Assembly: GCF_900116235.1 (NCBI RefSeq)
Contig: NZ_FPAA01000002.1
Span: 124,001-188,000 of the forward strand
From: Marininema halotolerans
GTDB lineage: Bacteria > Bacillota > Bacilli > Thermoactinomycetales > DSM-45169
Direction: 5' to 3'
Length of the DNA stretch: 64,000 bases
The notes beneath the pieces were generated by a model. That model was not told where the DNA came from, did no database searches, and saw only the letters and a list, made by a program, of their open reading frames with translations. The translations under genes and the position numbers were made by a program. Positions 7,505 through 15,199 of the stretch are shown piece by piece. Positions within the stretch are counted from its first letter, which is position 1. Every line of letters begins with the position of its first letter.

Positions 7505-8464
7505 TCATGGAGAGGTGTAGAAATCCTGTGTCCAGTATAGATTCCCCCCCCTATTGGCGGCGACCCCAACGCCGATATATTGATAGGAACCTAAAATATT
7601 AGACCGATGCCCTGAAGAGTTCATCCACCCTTCGTGGACATAAATAGCACTTCTGGGAAGCATGGCGATGTTTTCACCTACCACTTTAAAACTTATGCCG
7701 TCCTGCTTTACTCGATCGGCAACGCCTTCTCCATTTTTATTGACATGACTATAGAAATTGTTTGTTGCCATGTCCTCACTATGATCTTGAGCAGTTCCTG
7801 CAATTTTATCATCCCAGATATAAGGGGTTAATCCTTCGCGGACACGAACGGCATTTACTAAATCAAAATTCTGGACCCTCAGACTCTCCTCTAAATTAGG
7901 AACATTCAGAGCATCGTACCACCGAAAAGCTTGCTCGACATCATAGTCAATTAAGAGAGTCGATGTGACTTGGTAATCTTGATATTGGTCATAGAACACG
8001 GTCGCATAACTGTTTTCCAATTGATAAACATCACATTTTGTACAATCATCGATTTTATAATTTGTACCCGATTTAAAAATATACGTAAGGGGTGTACCAA
8101 AGGCCTCTCTCACTTCGGTTTGCGATGAGCCCACATGAATGCCACTTTTGGAAGTCCAATTGGTAGAATTACTATAAAGTCCGACTACTTTATCTTGATC
8201 ATCAATGCCAACCATGACAAAGTCATTATAATTATTATGATAAGTTCTCCACTCAAACCCATACCGACTCACGGTTGTTCGTTGTGGTTCACCAAGCGTT
8301 GAAGTAACATCCGTTGCTGAATCTCCTATCGAGATCCCTTGAAAAGCAAACTCCAATTGATCACTCGAAACCAATGAATTGGCAGAGGCTGTAGGAGGCA
8401 CTACACCCCACGCAAACAACATGAACACACAAATCATCCCTACACATATCAACCTATTTTTCAT
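7505..8464 (-). CDS. Secreted CAP-domain (SCP/PR-1) protein with CAP-associated N-domain
   Basis: A 319-residue protein. Residues 1-29 form a signal peptide (MKNR start, hydrophobic core, TASANS end), so it is exported. Residues about 40-190 match the CAP-associated N-terminal domain (IGDSATDVTSTLGEP, repeated as VGSSQTEVREAFGTP), as in YlbC-type Bacillus proteins. Residues about 200-317 are a CAP/SCP domain with AQDHSEDMATNNFYSH, GENIAM, HEGWMNSSGHRSNIL and the YIGVGVA strand. Function in bacilli is unsettled; CAP proteins are often wall-associated and sometimes spore-related. A good minus-strand promoter lies just upstream. It converges with the ketosynthase gene and seems unrelated to the cassette. 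Confidence 0.9.
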   Translation of the reverse strand: MKNRLICVGMICVFMLFAWGVVPPTASANSLVSSDQLEFAFQGISIGDSATDVTSTLGEPQRTTVSRYGFEWRTYHNNYNDFVMVGIDDQDKVVGLYSNSTNWTSKSGIHVGSSQTEVREAFGTPLTYIFKSGTNYKIDDCTKCDVYQLENSYATVFYDQYQDYQVTSTLLIDYDVEQAFRWYDALNVPNLEESLRVQNFDLVNAVRVREGLTPYIWDDKIAGTAQDHSEDMATNNFYSHVNKNGEGVADRVKQDGISFKVVGENIAMLPRSAIYVHEGWMNSSGHRSNILGSYQYIGVGVAANRGGNLYWTQDFYTSP

Positions 8465-8506
8465 TTTATATTTCTTCCCTTTCGAAAAAAATTTTACAGC
8501 TGAATT

Positions 8507-8535
8507 ATCATACTCAACGGAATTCTTTGTGTCAA
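8507..8535 (-). promoter_or_regulatory. Sigma-A type promoter of the CAP gene
   Basis: On the minus strand a perfect TTGACA (8530-8535), a 17-base spacer and TATGAT (8507-8512), about 45 bases upstream of the ATG. Confidence 0.7.
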
Positions 8536-8836
8536 CTGAATAACATCAATGGAAAATTAATAAATAAACATAAAATTTTTCACGATATGATCAACCGTTG
8601 ATCCGGGTTACTTAAAGCAATGCATTAATCAGTTATATTTTTTAAATTTTCTTTATTTATTAAAAAATACAGCAATTATTTTTTGGCTTGTTTTATAAAA
8701 AATGTTCTTATTACTCCCTTGGTCATCATTGGTCAGTCAATCAAGAAAAAACTGAATACACCATTCATATCCCCATCCTAACGTTCTCCCATTGTTACAA
8801 AATTGATCGGTATAAATTAAATTTAATACAAGAATG

Positions 8837-8865
8837 TCGACAAGTGCTTGCACACCTTGTATAGT
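8837..8865 (+). promoter_or_regulatory. Sigma-A type promoter of the small membrane protein
   Basis: TCGACA (8837-8842), 17 bases, TATAGT (8860-8865); each hexamer is one mismatch from consensus. It lies 26 bases before the start at 8891. The rest of 8536-8836 is AT-rich with nothing further recognised. Confidence 0.6.
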
Positions 8866-8890
8866 AATAAAAAGGAAAGGGGTATTTTAA

Positions 8891-9064
8891 TTGGAAATGT
8901 ACATTGGAATTGCTGCGTTAATCGGCATGGGTGTGTTAATTTTCTTCTACAGTCGGGGGGATACAACCACTCGCCCCCGAAGAAAACCCGATGTAGAGGG
9001 CTTAGAAAGACGTGCTGAGGTCGGCTTTATGGGGGGTGGTTCGAGCAACGATGGCACAAATTAG
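8891..9064 (+). CDS. Small single-span membrane protein, 57 aa
   Basis: A short frame beginning with TTG at 8891 (8 bases after AAAGGGG) or ATG at 8897. The product starts MEMYIGIAALIGMGVLIFFY, one membrane helix, followed by a basic stretch (RPRRKP) and a hydrophilic glycine-rich tail ending SSNDGTN. It has its own promoter at 8837-8865. The N-out/C-in orientation is suggested by the positive charges after the helix. I do not recognise a family and propose no function. Confidence 0.65.
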   Translation: MEMYIGIAALIGMGVLIFFYSRGDTTTRPRRKPDVEGLERRAEVGFMGGGSSNDGTN

Positions 9065-9177
9065 CGATAAACGAACCCTGTGCTTATATCACGGTCTACA
9101 CCTCTTCTTCGTGTGATCATCACTTGCACACTCCCCTTCTTGTCCCTATACTAAAGGCATAAAGAAGGGGATGCCAT

Positions 9178-9618
9178 ATGAAGATCAGTAGTCGTTTTGC
9201 TATCGCGGTTCATATCTTATCCCTCCTTGCCATTGAAAAAAGTTCCACAAACACATCGGAATGGATTGCAGGGAGTGTCAATACCAATCCAGTTGTCATT
9301 CGTAGAATTATTGGATACCTGAAAAAAGCAGGCTTCGTAACGGTTCGTCCAGGCACAGGCGGGACTTATTTGCTTAAGGAGCTGGAGGATATTACCCTAC
9401 TTGATGTCTACCGCGCAGTGGATGTCGTTGAAGAGGGAGAACTCTTTCATATCCATGAAAGTCCAAACCCAGAGTGCCCAGTTGGAGGGAATATCCAAAC
9501 CGTACTTGATATCGTTTTGAAAAATGCTCAGTCCGCTATGGAGCAGGTACTCGCCCACATCACAATCAAAGATTTAGTTACTGACTTACAGAATGAGATT
9601 CAGATCAATAACTCCTAG
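9178..9618 (+). CDS. Rrf2-family transcriptional regulator, YwnA-like
   Basis: A 146-residue Rrf2-type winged-helix protein. The N-terminus MKISSRFAIAVHILSLLA and the recognition region SVNTNPVVIRRIIGYLKKAGF, followed by the GTGGTYL wing, are typical. It lacks the three-Cys Fe-S cluster set of IscR or NsrR; one Cys remains in NPECPVGG, as in YwnA-like members. GAAGGGG precedes the ATG. The convergent neighbour encodes an NAD(P)-binding protein resembling YwnB, and ywnA-ywnB are also neighbours in B. subtilis, so this protein may regulate it. The palindromes upstream of that gene are not repeated upstream of this one, so autoregulation through them is not indicated. Confidence 0.88.
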   Translation: MKISSRFAIAVHILSLLAIEKSSTNTSEWIAGSVNTNPVVIRRIIGYLKKAGFVTVRPGTGGTYLLKELEDITLLDVYRAVDVVEEGELFHIHESPNPECPVGGNIQTVLDIVLKNAQSAMEQVLAHITIKDLVTDLQNEIQINNS

Positions 9619-9688
9619 AAAACAATTTTCACTCTATCTTTAACCCTGGATGGATAAAGGTGTTTAACAAAACCAGAAAGTTTAAAAT

Positions 9689-9729
9689 AAAAAGCGTTCA
9701 TTGGATGATCTAACCAATGAACGCTTTTT
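9689..9729. terminator. Bidirectional terminator between convergent genes
   Basis: A 16-bp stem (9689-9704 with 9714-9729) with five A before and five T after, so it works on both strands. It separates the Rrf2 gene and the convergent NAD(P)-binding protein gene. Confidence 0.85.
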
Positions 9730-9758
9730 ATTTATATATAAAATAGATCCTAAATTAG

Positions 9759-10391
9759 TTATGCCTCTTCCGAAGCAATCGTAAAGCGTTGATTGATATG
9801 ATGTGGATTCTCAATTTCATCAAGAACAGCGATGGCATAGTCTTCATAACTTACATAACTGTTTCCTGTTGAGTTCACCAACAAATGATCCTTGCCTAGC
9901 TGAAAATGACCTGTGCGCTTCCCTAGGGTAAAGAGAGCCGACGGACTCAGGAATGTCCATGAAATCCCTTCGGACTGTTGTAAGATCGCTAAATTTTCCC
10001 CTTGATTTAGGGCTGTGGCTTTAAATTCTTCGGGGAAGTTTGGGGTATCCACTACCCGCGTTGTTTTTTCTTCATTTACAAAGAGACTTCCTGCTCCACC
10101 CACGACAAAAAGACGTGTAGAGGTATTCTGCAAAGCTTCGATGAGCACATTTCCTACCTTCACATGCAAATGCTCTAAACCAGGAGTGGCCCCAAATGCA
10201 TTAACAACGGTGTCCAAATTCAACAAATCTTGATTGGTTAGATCCAGTGCATTTTTCTCAATGATGGCCACATCATCTGTCATGCTAGAAGCATTACGGA
10301 CAATCGCTACCACTTCATGACCACGATCAAGCGCCTCCTTTAATATTGCATTCCCTGCTTTTCCACTCGCGCCGATAATTCCTATTTTCAT
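9759..10391 (-). CDS. NAD(P)-binding SDR-like protein, YwnB/NmrA type
   Basis: A 210-residue atypical short-chain dehydrogenase-like protein starting MKIGIIGASGKAGNAILKEA, whose GASGKAG is the Rossmann dinucleotide motif. Later parts (VNAFGAT, WTFLSPSALF, YEDYAIAVLDEI) match the NmrA/YwnB-type NAD(P)H-binding family. The substrate is unknown. The start at 10391 is chosen because GGAGGAG ends 6 bases upstream; an ATG/GTG 21 bases earlier overlaps that site. Its promoter overlaps a 25-bp palindrome, with a second copy of the core in the leader, so it is probably tightly repressed and induced by some signal, perhaps redox or electrophile stress as for YodB or Rrf2 targets (inference). Confidence 0.88.
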   Translation of the reverse strand: MKIGIIGASGKAGNAILKEALDRGHEVVAIVRNASSMTDDVAIIEKNALDLTNQDLLNLDTVVNAFGATPGLEHLHVKVGNVLIEALQNTSTRLFVVGGAGSLFVNEEKTTRVVDTPNFPEEFKATALNQGENLAILQQSEGISWTFLSPSALFTLGKRTGHFQLGKDHLLVNSTGNSYVSYEDYAIAVLDEIENPHHINQRFTIASEEA

Positions 10392-10437
10392 TTCATTCTC
10401 CTCCATAACCATTGAATGTTAAAAGTGCATAGTCAAT

Positions 10438-10454
10438 GTAACTATTATAGTTAC
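10438..10454. promoter_or_regulatory. Palindromic operator copy 1 (leader-proximal)
   Basis: GTAACTATTATAGTTAC is a perfect 17-bp palindrome centred at 10446, with one more matching pair outside (10437 and 10455). It lies in the leader about 47 bases before the NAD(P)-binding gene. The core is identical to copy 2, 79 bases away centre to centre. Confidence 0.75.
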
Positions 10455-10470
10455 AACCAAACCAATAAGA

Positions 10471-10492
10471 TTGGCTGCGTATCAGCAGCCAA
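10471..10492 (-). repeat. 8-bp stem-loop between the two operators
   Basis: TTGGCTGC (10471-10478) and GCAGCCAA (10485-10492) are perfect complements around a 6-base loop. It lies in the transcribed leader of the NAD(P)-binding gene; there is no U-run, so it is not a terminator. Confidence 0.4.
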
Positions 10493-10512
10493 GTGATGGT
10501 CAACAAACCATC

Positions 10513-10537
10513 TGTTGTAACTATTATAGTTACAACA
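10513..10537. promoter_or_regulatory. Palindromic operator copy 2, 25-bp perfect palindrome over the -10
   Basis: A perfect 25-bp palindrome centred at 10525, containing GTAACTATTATAGTTAC. On the minus strand it covers the TATAAT of the promoter, so a bound dimer would block RNA polymerase. The half-site spacing suits a winged-helix dimer (Rrf2, HxlR, MarR or ArsR type). Which protein binds it cannot be told from the sequence. Confidence 0.8.
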
Positions 10538-10551
10538 AGAATAGTTGTCAA
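10523..10551 (-). promoter_or_regulatory. Consensus promoter of the NAD(P)-binding gene
   Basis: On the minus strand TTGACA (10546-10551), 17 bases, TATAAT (10523-10528): a perfect consensus. Such a strong promoter overlapped by an operator implies repression as the default state. Confidence 0.85.
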
Positions 10552-10766
10552 GGAAAAAGCGATTCCGAGTCAAATCACTTCCTTCATGTTCTGACGCGAT
10601 GGATCTTATCTAAGGGTCACGTTTTAGGGTAAATGGCACCCTTTTTGTAACGTACCAAAGACCATTCTCTCCTGATAGGTAGCATGTCCCGAACAATTGA
10701 TCGATCCCTAGAATAACGTATCATGAACGGACCACTGAATCATCCTTATATCATGAAGTCAGGTAG

Positions 10767-11051
10767 GTGGGCATCATTCTGCAATGGTTTTATCTTTGTT
10801 TAGCCATATATTTAGTCATTGGCTATTTCTTCTTTAAACGATTGGAATCGGAGATCGAAGCTTTTTTATCGGAGGAAGATCATGATCATGAGACACGGCA
10901 TTTACAGGATAAATTACGAATGGACTTGCTAAATTTTTTTAACCATATTGGCGATAATAAAAGGGCGTACCTGATACTGAGTACTTTTTTTATGATGATG
11001 TGGCCCTATCTTTTACTAATGCATTACATTGACCGCTGGAAGAACCATTAA
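10767..11051 (+). CDS. Small two-helix membrane protein, 94 aa
   Basis: A hydrophobic N-terminal helix (ILQWFYLCLAIYLVIGYFFF), a charged middle with an acidic His-containing stretch (EEDHDHETRHLQDKLR), then a second helix (YLILSTFFMMMWPYLLLMHY) and a short basic tail. Both ends probably face the same side. I do not recognise the family. The start is unclear: GTG at 10767 overlaps the only Shine-Dalgarno-like sequence (AGGTAGGTGG, 10761-10770), whereas ATT at 10776 or CTG at 10779 would be better spaced. A perfect terminator follows the stop directly, which supports a real gene. Confidence 0.7.
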   Translation: MGIILQWFYLCLAIYLVIGYFFFKRLESEIEAFLSEEDHDHETRHLQDKLRMDLLNFFNHIGDNKRAYLILSTFFMMMWPYLLLMHYIDRWKNH

Positions 11052-11086
11052 AAAAGAGTTGATCAGATAATCTGATCAACTCTTTT
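11052..11086 (+). terminator. Intrinsic terminator after the small membrane protein
   Basis: A 16-bp stem (11052-11067 with 11071-11086), 3-base loop, flanked by A and T runs. It directly follows the stop codon, and can also act on the minus strand for the convergent DJ-1-type gene. Confidence 0.85.
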
Positions 11087-11100
11087 AATTGAACACGGAA

Positions 11101-11766
11101 TTACTGATTTAACAGCTTAACCACTTCATTGGCTACACTTTGACTGGATTGTGGATTTTGACCGGTTACCAGCTTCCCATCAACCTCCACATGATCCTGC
11201 CAATCATCGATAGTAATCACCTCAGCGCCTACCTCACGCAGTTTCGATTCAAGTAAAAATGGCATATACTCCACCATTTTTACTGCCGCTTCTTCTGAAT
11301 CTGTAAATGCAGTTACTTTCTTCCCTGCAACCAGAGGTTTACCCGATGGGTCTTTCACATTAACAAGACCGGCTGGTCCATGACATACCGCAGCAATCAC
11401 CTTATCATTTTGGGCAAAAGATTCGATAGCATGGATAAGCTCTGGATTCTCTGGGAAATCAAACATAGTTCCATGGCCACCAGGTAAGAAGATCGCATCA
11501 AAGGGAGTAATATCAACTGTAGCTAAAGGAAGGGTATCTTCGCATCGATTGATCACTTCTTGGGCATCGGCTAGTTCTTGATCACTGGATATACTATTGG
11601 GATCAATTGGCACTTTGCCCCCTTTTGGACTAGCTAGGGTGATCTCATATCCGGCTTCTTTGAAGATTTTATATGGTGTTGCCAACTCCTCTAGCCAAAA
11701 GCCCGTAATGATGTCCTCTGTAATTTTATCATGGCTCGTGATCACAAATAGTACTTTTTTCATCAT
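11101..11766 (-). CDS. DJ-1/PfpI family protein, Hsp31-like class I amidotransferase fold
   Basis: A 221-residue protein of the DJ-1/ThiJ/PfpI superfamily. The nucleophile elbow is AAVCHGPAGL with the reactive Cys followed by His; GGHGTMFDFPEN and the acidic residue in the N-terminal HDKITED segment complete the Hsp31/glyoxalase III-like pattern. Members act as chaperones, deglycases or methylglyoxal-handling enzymes; which applies here cannot be told. The start at 11766 is chosen because AAAGGAG lies 9 bases upstream; the frame is open further upstream to 11904, but that part (lysine-rich) has no ribosome binding site. Confidence 0.9.
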   Translation of the reverse strand: MMKKVLFVITSHDKITEDIITGFWLEELATPYKIFKEAGYEITLASPKGGKVPIDPNSISSDQELADAQEVINRCEDTLPLATVDITPFDAIFLPGGHGTMFDFPENPELIHAIESFAQNDKVIAAVCHGPAGLVNVKDPSGKPLVAGKKVTAFTDSEEAAVKMVEYMPFLLESKLREVGAEVITIDDWQDHVEVDGKLVTGQNPQSSQSVANEVVKLLNQ

Positions 11767-11975
11767 GCTTTCAACTCCTTTAACACTCTCATTTTTAATT
11801 CTTGTATGCTGTATATCTTCACCATATTTTTTTGTAAGAAAAACCTCTACCCCTCCATAATCCCTTCTATCTTTCCTCTTGCCTTTTGATTTATACCCTT
11901 GCAAAAGGACAATAAAACAACCCCATTAAACGATTCCAACCGGACACAGTTAGACCCCCTTACTAACACACAATA

Positions 11976-12017
11976 AAATAAGAGAAGGTCACCCCAGTGG
12001 GTGACCTTCTCTTATTT
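11976..12017 (-). terminator. Strong terminator of the PAP2/haloperoxidase gene
   Basis: A 19-bp perfect stem (11976-11994 with 11999-12017), 4-base loop, immediately downstream of the stop at 12021 on the minus strand, with AT-rich flanks on both sides. Confidence 0.85.
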
Positions 12018-12020
12018 ATT

Positions 12021-12899
12021 TTAATCGTCATCCATCACTTTTGATTGGCAAAAGTCAGGGAAGTTAAATGGAATGACTTGCTGATATGGTGGAGGAGGTA
12101 AAGCAGCGTTTAAGTTTTGTTGAATCGGTTGATCGACTGGATTTCCTTCTGCATCCTTTTGCTTTTTTAATACGTTTATTACAGCCCCCCCGATCTCACG
12201 TCCCAGTCGTAAACCCTCATGATTATCGCTTGGAAAATGGACTCCAGCAAATAAACGGGATTGAGCGACTTCTTCGGCTAGAGCAGTCAGTCGGTTTTTT
12301 TCACCAGGAAAGAAATAACTGAGGATCGTGGAGGCACAACCGGCAACTGCAGCATGTCCTGATGGATAGGAGGGATGGCGAGGAGTACAAAGTAACGTAG
12401 CAAGGTTCTGATCTAATTGATTGGGCCGGGCTACATTGTACTTATACTTTAAATACCAAGTGACAACAAACGTATCATTGATACCCGCTTGCACGGAAGC
12501 TAAAATTCGAGCTGCCCGCGGCGCAGATACCAACAGGTTAATTAGGTTTGCGGTATTGTAGGTGTCGATGAGCCGATCAATGATCGGCGTCCATTGTTTG
12601 GTAGCTACACCTGTACCCCAATATCTTGCAATGGCTTTTTGCTGTGGCGTGAGATTGGCTAGTGTTTCTTGAACAATCTTTAGCTCTTGTTCAAAGTTGA
12701 TCTGGTTAGGATCCTTAATCAATTGTAAGGGATTACCTTTATCATCCGTAAAGACCGTTTCCCCATGATGTTTTTCACGTTTTAAAAAAAACAATGGCCA
12801 TGATCCTGCAAGAGGCTCCTCCGGATTGGACGGAGGTTTTGTTTCCCCTGCATACGGAAGTTGAGACCATAATTTATAGTTTGGGTTATCTCGACCCAC
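12021..12899 (-). CDS. Vanadium-haloperoxidase-like PAP2 superfamily protein
   Basis: A 292-residue soluble protein of the PAP2/vanadium haloperoxidase superfamily. The three phosphate/vanadate motifs are present: KYKYNVARP, then PSYPSGHAAVAG, then SRLFAGVHFPSDNHEG. It has no signal peptide or membrane helix, so unlike membrane PAP2 lipid phosphatases it is probably cytoplasmic or spore-associated. It could be an acid phosphatase or a haloperoxidase; the sequence alone does not decide. GTG at 12899 is used as start with GAGGGG about 8 bases upstream. The C-terminus is proline/glutamine-rich. It stands alone with its own terminator. Confidence 0.88.
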   Translation of the reverse strand: MGRDNPNYKLWSQLPYAGETKPPSNPEEPLAGSWPLFFLKREKHHGETVFTDDKGNPLQLIKDPNQINFEQELKIVQETLANLTPQQKAIARYWGTGVATKQWTPIIDRLIDTYNTANLINLLVSAPRAARILASVQAGINDTFVVTWYLKYKYNVARPNQLDQNLATLLCTPRHPSYPSGHAAVAGCASTILSYFFPGEKNRLTALAEEVAQSRLFAGVHFPSDNHEGLRLGREIGGAVINVLKKQKDAEGNPVDQPIQQNLNAALPPPPYQQVIPFNFPDFCQSKVMDDD

Positions 12900-13217
12900 T
12901 TTGACACCCCTCTATCAATCAATAAACCTACTTATAGAATATGCACGTTTAATAGATTGGTGCACAACAGTAACACAATTCAATCATCTACCTATTTACT
13001 TAATGGGTTTCATATCGATCATTTCATGGCGCTAACAACGTTTTTTCTATAAAATCACCATTGGTAAAGGAGATCGTGCGATCATCACAGAAAAGGGTTA
13101 TGTAATAAGTATTGCTATTTTTAAACCGTGGGGTGTTTATGATGATCTTTTAATTCATTCATATCCTTTTGCTCAACTATTGACATTTTCATCATTTTTC
13201 CAAAGGGGAGTATAACA
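12900..13217. other. Divergent intergenic region, nothing clear
   Basis: 318 bases between the PAP2-like gene (minus) and the hydrolase (plus). An AAAGGAG at 13065-13071 precedes only a frame of a few codons. TTGACA near 13180 has no matching -10. No structure beyond presumed promoters is seen. Confidence 0.5.
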
Positions 13218-14078
13218 ATGAATGAGAAGATGATCAAAAACAAGAATGTTTATCTATGCACAGAAAGCTTCGGAAACCCAAACAACCCCGCTATATTATT
13301 GATTATGGGAGCCACTGCTTCAATGATTTGGTGGGATGAACAATTTTGCAAACAGTTAGCCGAAGCGGGTCATTATGTCATTCGCTTTGATAACCGTGAT
13401 GTGGGACGTTCAACGACATACGAACCGGGTACCTTAAACTATACAGTCCGTGATATGGCTGAGGATGCAATCGGAGTACTTCATGCTTACCACATTGAGC
13501 AAGCCCACATTGTTGGAATGTCCCTTGGTGGGATGATTGCGCAAGTCATCGCGCTGACCCATCCACAAATGGTTCTCTCCCTTACCCTGCTCATGACTAG
13601 CATTTTCGCAACAGACAATCATGACCATCATGACCTTCCCCCCATCGATGAGAAGATTATCGCCCATCATACAAAGGGGGCCACCATCAACTGGTCTGAT
13701 AAAGAGGCTACGGTTCAATACCTTGCTGATGGGTGGACGCTGTTGTCCGGTTCACGCTATCCTTTTGATAAACAGAGAGCGTATGACCTTGCTCGCCTCG
13801 AAGTGAACCGCGCAGAAAATCTACCCAGTATGTTTAACCATGGTCTTTTGCAAGAAGACACCTCCTTTACCGGTAAACTATCAGACATCGCCGTACCCAC
13901 CCTCGTGATCCATGGTACTGATGATCCTGTACTTCCAACCGAACACGGCATCGCACTGGCTAAGGGAATTCCTCAATCAACGTTAACGATGTTAGAAGGG
14001 GTCGGACATGAAATCCCCCCCGATGAATGGGAATCCATTATTCGAACCATTACAAAACAAACTCTTTCACACGGATAA
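13218..14078 (+). CDS. Alpha/beta hydrolase
   Basis: A 286-residue alpha/beta-fold hydrolase. The nucleophile elbow is GMSLGGM (Ser), the acid is in GTDDPVLP and the His in GVGHEIPP, a complete triad in the usual order. NRDVGRST before the elbow is typical of the RdmC/EstB-like esterase group. It has no signal peptide. The substrate is unknown; small esters or a polyketide-derived ester are possible but unproven, and it lies 6 kb from the polyketide-type genes. AAGGGGAG precedes the ATG at 6-8 bases. A perfect terminator follows. Confidence 0.9.
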   Translation: MNEKMIKNKNVYLCTESFGNPNNPAILLIMGATASMIWWDEQFCKQLAEAGHYVIRFDNRDVGRSTTYEPGTLNYTVRDMAEDAIGVLHAYHIEQAHIVGMSLGGMIAQVIALTHPQMVLSLTLLMTSIFATDNHDHHDLPPIDEKIIAHHTKGATINWSDKEATVQYLADGWTLLSGSRYPFDKQRAYDLARLEVNRAENLPSMFNHGLLQEDTSFTGKLSDIAVPTLVIHGTDDPVLPTEHGIALAKGIPQSTLTMLEGVGHEIPPDEWESIIRTITKQTLSHG

Positions 14079-14083
14079 AAACT

Positions 14084-14124
14084 AAACCAGCGGAGATCGC
14101 CATATCGGTAATCTCCGCTGGTTT
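14084..14124 (+). terminator. Terminator of the alpha/beta hydrolase gene
   Basis: A 14-bp stem (14084-14097 with 14111-14124) followed by a T run, directly after the stop codon. Confidence 0.85.
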
Positions 14125-14210
14125 TTTCAATATCCTTTTTTTCTTTGATCCATCACCCATCCATTTAAGAACAGTCACTTGAAACTTCTTATGTTCAATC
14201 CAGAAATCAC

Positions 14211-14990
14211 TTAAAATCCTGATTGTTTCATTCGTAAATTGGTCGATTGAGGAAATGCTTTGAAGCCATATCCCCAATAATCTCCGCAGGGTCGAGCATA
14301 AAATTTTCCCTTTAATTGTTCATAGGGAATATAGTTATTGGCTCGGTCAATAATTTTCCTCGCTATGGGATAAGCCATCAAGTCAGAGATTTGGTGGCCA
14401 TTTTCATTATACCTTTTGGGTATAAACATCATATCCACAATACATTGTTGAAATTCCGTCGCTGTCAAATTATCATTGCCCCTATGCATCAGTTGATGAA
14501 ACACTTGATAAAGATCGTGATTTTCCTTTTGACCTCTCGACTCGGCAATTAACAAACAACGATGGGACGTAAACTTAAAGTAAAAAAACAAGCGCTCCAT
14601 GATAAACTCAAGGGTAAGGTGATAGGGAGACCGAGGGCTTCTATAATCCTGGGTATGATCCATTTTGTGAATACCAGCGGCTATGATTTGAAATCGTAAA
14701 TTATCAATGAGTCCATACATGTCCTCCATAAAACTCATTCGTGCTTTAGGTTCTAAAAGCGTAAACACTCCCTGTGCCTTCCGCAGTTCGATGGAATGAA
14801 AAATAACCCCTCGATGTCCCCAGTATTTATACTTAAGGGCATCGATGAGTGGATTCGCCTGTTGAAGATAGTATTCTTTCTCGAATATCGTGGCAGCTAA
14901 TGCAAAGACAGGAAACTGTTGATCAATCTTTTCTAAGCTATGATCACCCGATTCATCAAGAAATACGAGATGCGAGGCTGACTCCAACAT
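14211..14990 (-). CDS. DUF3800 domain protein
   Basis: A 259-residue protein with the DUF3800 signature: an N-terminal LVFLDESGDHS (a DES-type acidic motif, RNase H-like in appearance) and a later LIAESRGQKEN. Between them are HRGVIFHSIELRKAQGVF and a central HLTLEFIMERLFFYF helix. DUF3800 proteins are found near mobile elements and defence genes, but also singly; no such neighbours are seen here. GAAGGAG lies 10 bases before the ATG. The molecular function is unknown, although the conserved acids suggest a metal-dependent nuclease fold (inference). Confidence 0.85.
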   Translation of the reverse strand: MLESASHLVFLDESGDHSLEKIDQQFPVFALAATIFEKEYYLQQANPLIDALKYKYWGHRGVIFHSIELRKAQGVFTLLEPKARMSFMEDMYGLIDNLRFQIIAAGIHKMDHTQDYRSPRSPYHLTLEFIMERLFFYFKFTSHRCLLIAESRGQKENHDLYQVFHQLMHRGNDNLTATEFQQCIVDMMFIPKRYNENGHQISDLMAYPIARKIIDRANNYIPYEQLKGKFYARPCGDYWGYGFKAFPQSTNLRMKQSGF

Positions 14991-15114
14991 GGATGAATGT
15001 CTCCTTCAGTGTTATCACATCCCATTATATGGATTACTCTATTTCTTTATACCTTTCTGTTGGTTAAGATCCTCTTTATAAACCGCCCCCTACTGCTATC
15101 CCTTCACAGACAGT

Positions 15115-15166
15115 AGAACGAATAACGCCCAGCCTTGATCCAACGTAGCTGGGCGTTATTCGTTCT
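15115..15166 (-). terminator. 19-bp hairpin downstream of aroA
   Basis: Bases 15115-15133 and 15148-15166 are perfect complements with a 14-base loop, about 35 bases after the aroA stop on the minus strand. No U-run follows, so termination may be weak or the hairpin may stabilise the mRNA end. Confidence 0.55.
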
Positions 15167-15199
15167 CAAGGATATTCCCATGGTTTTATAATGGTTAGT

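Noticed and set aside
13059-13217. Small gene ahead of the alpha/beta hydrolase
   Set aside because: AAAGGAG at 13065-13071 is followed only by starts that stop within ten codons; the longer frame has no start codon.
14211-14990. DUF3800 gene as part of a defence island
   Set aside because: Neighbours are housekeeping or metabolic genes (alpha/beta hydrolase, aroA); no other defence, restriction or mobile gene is near.
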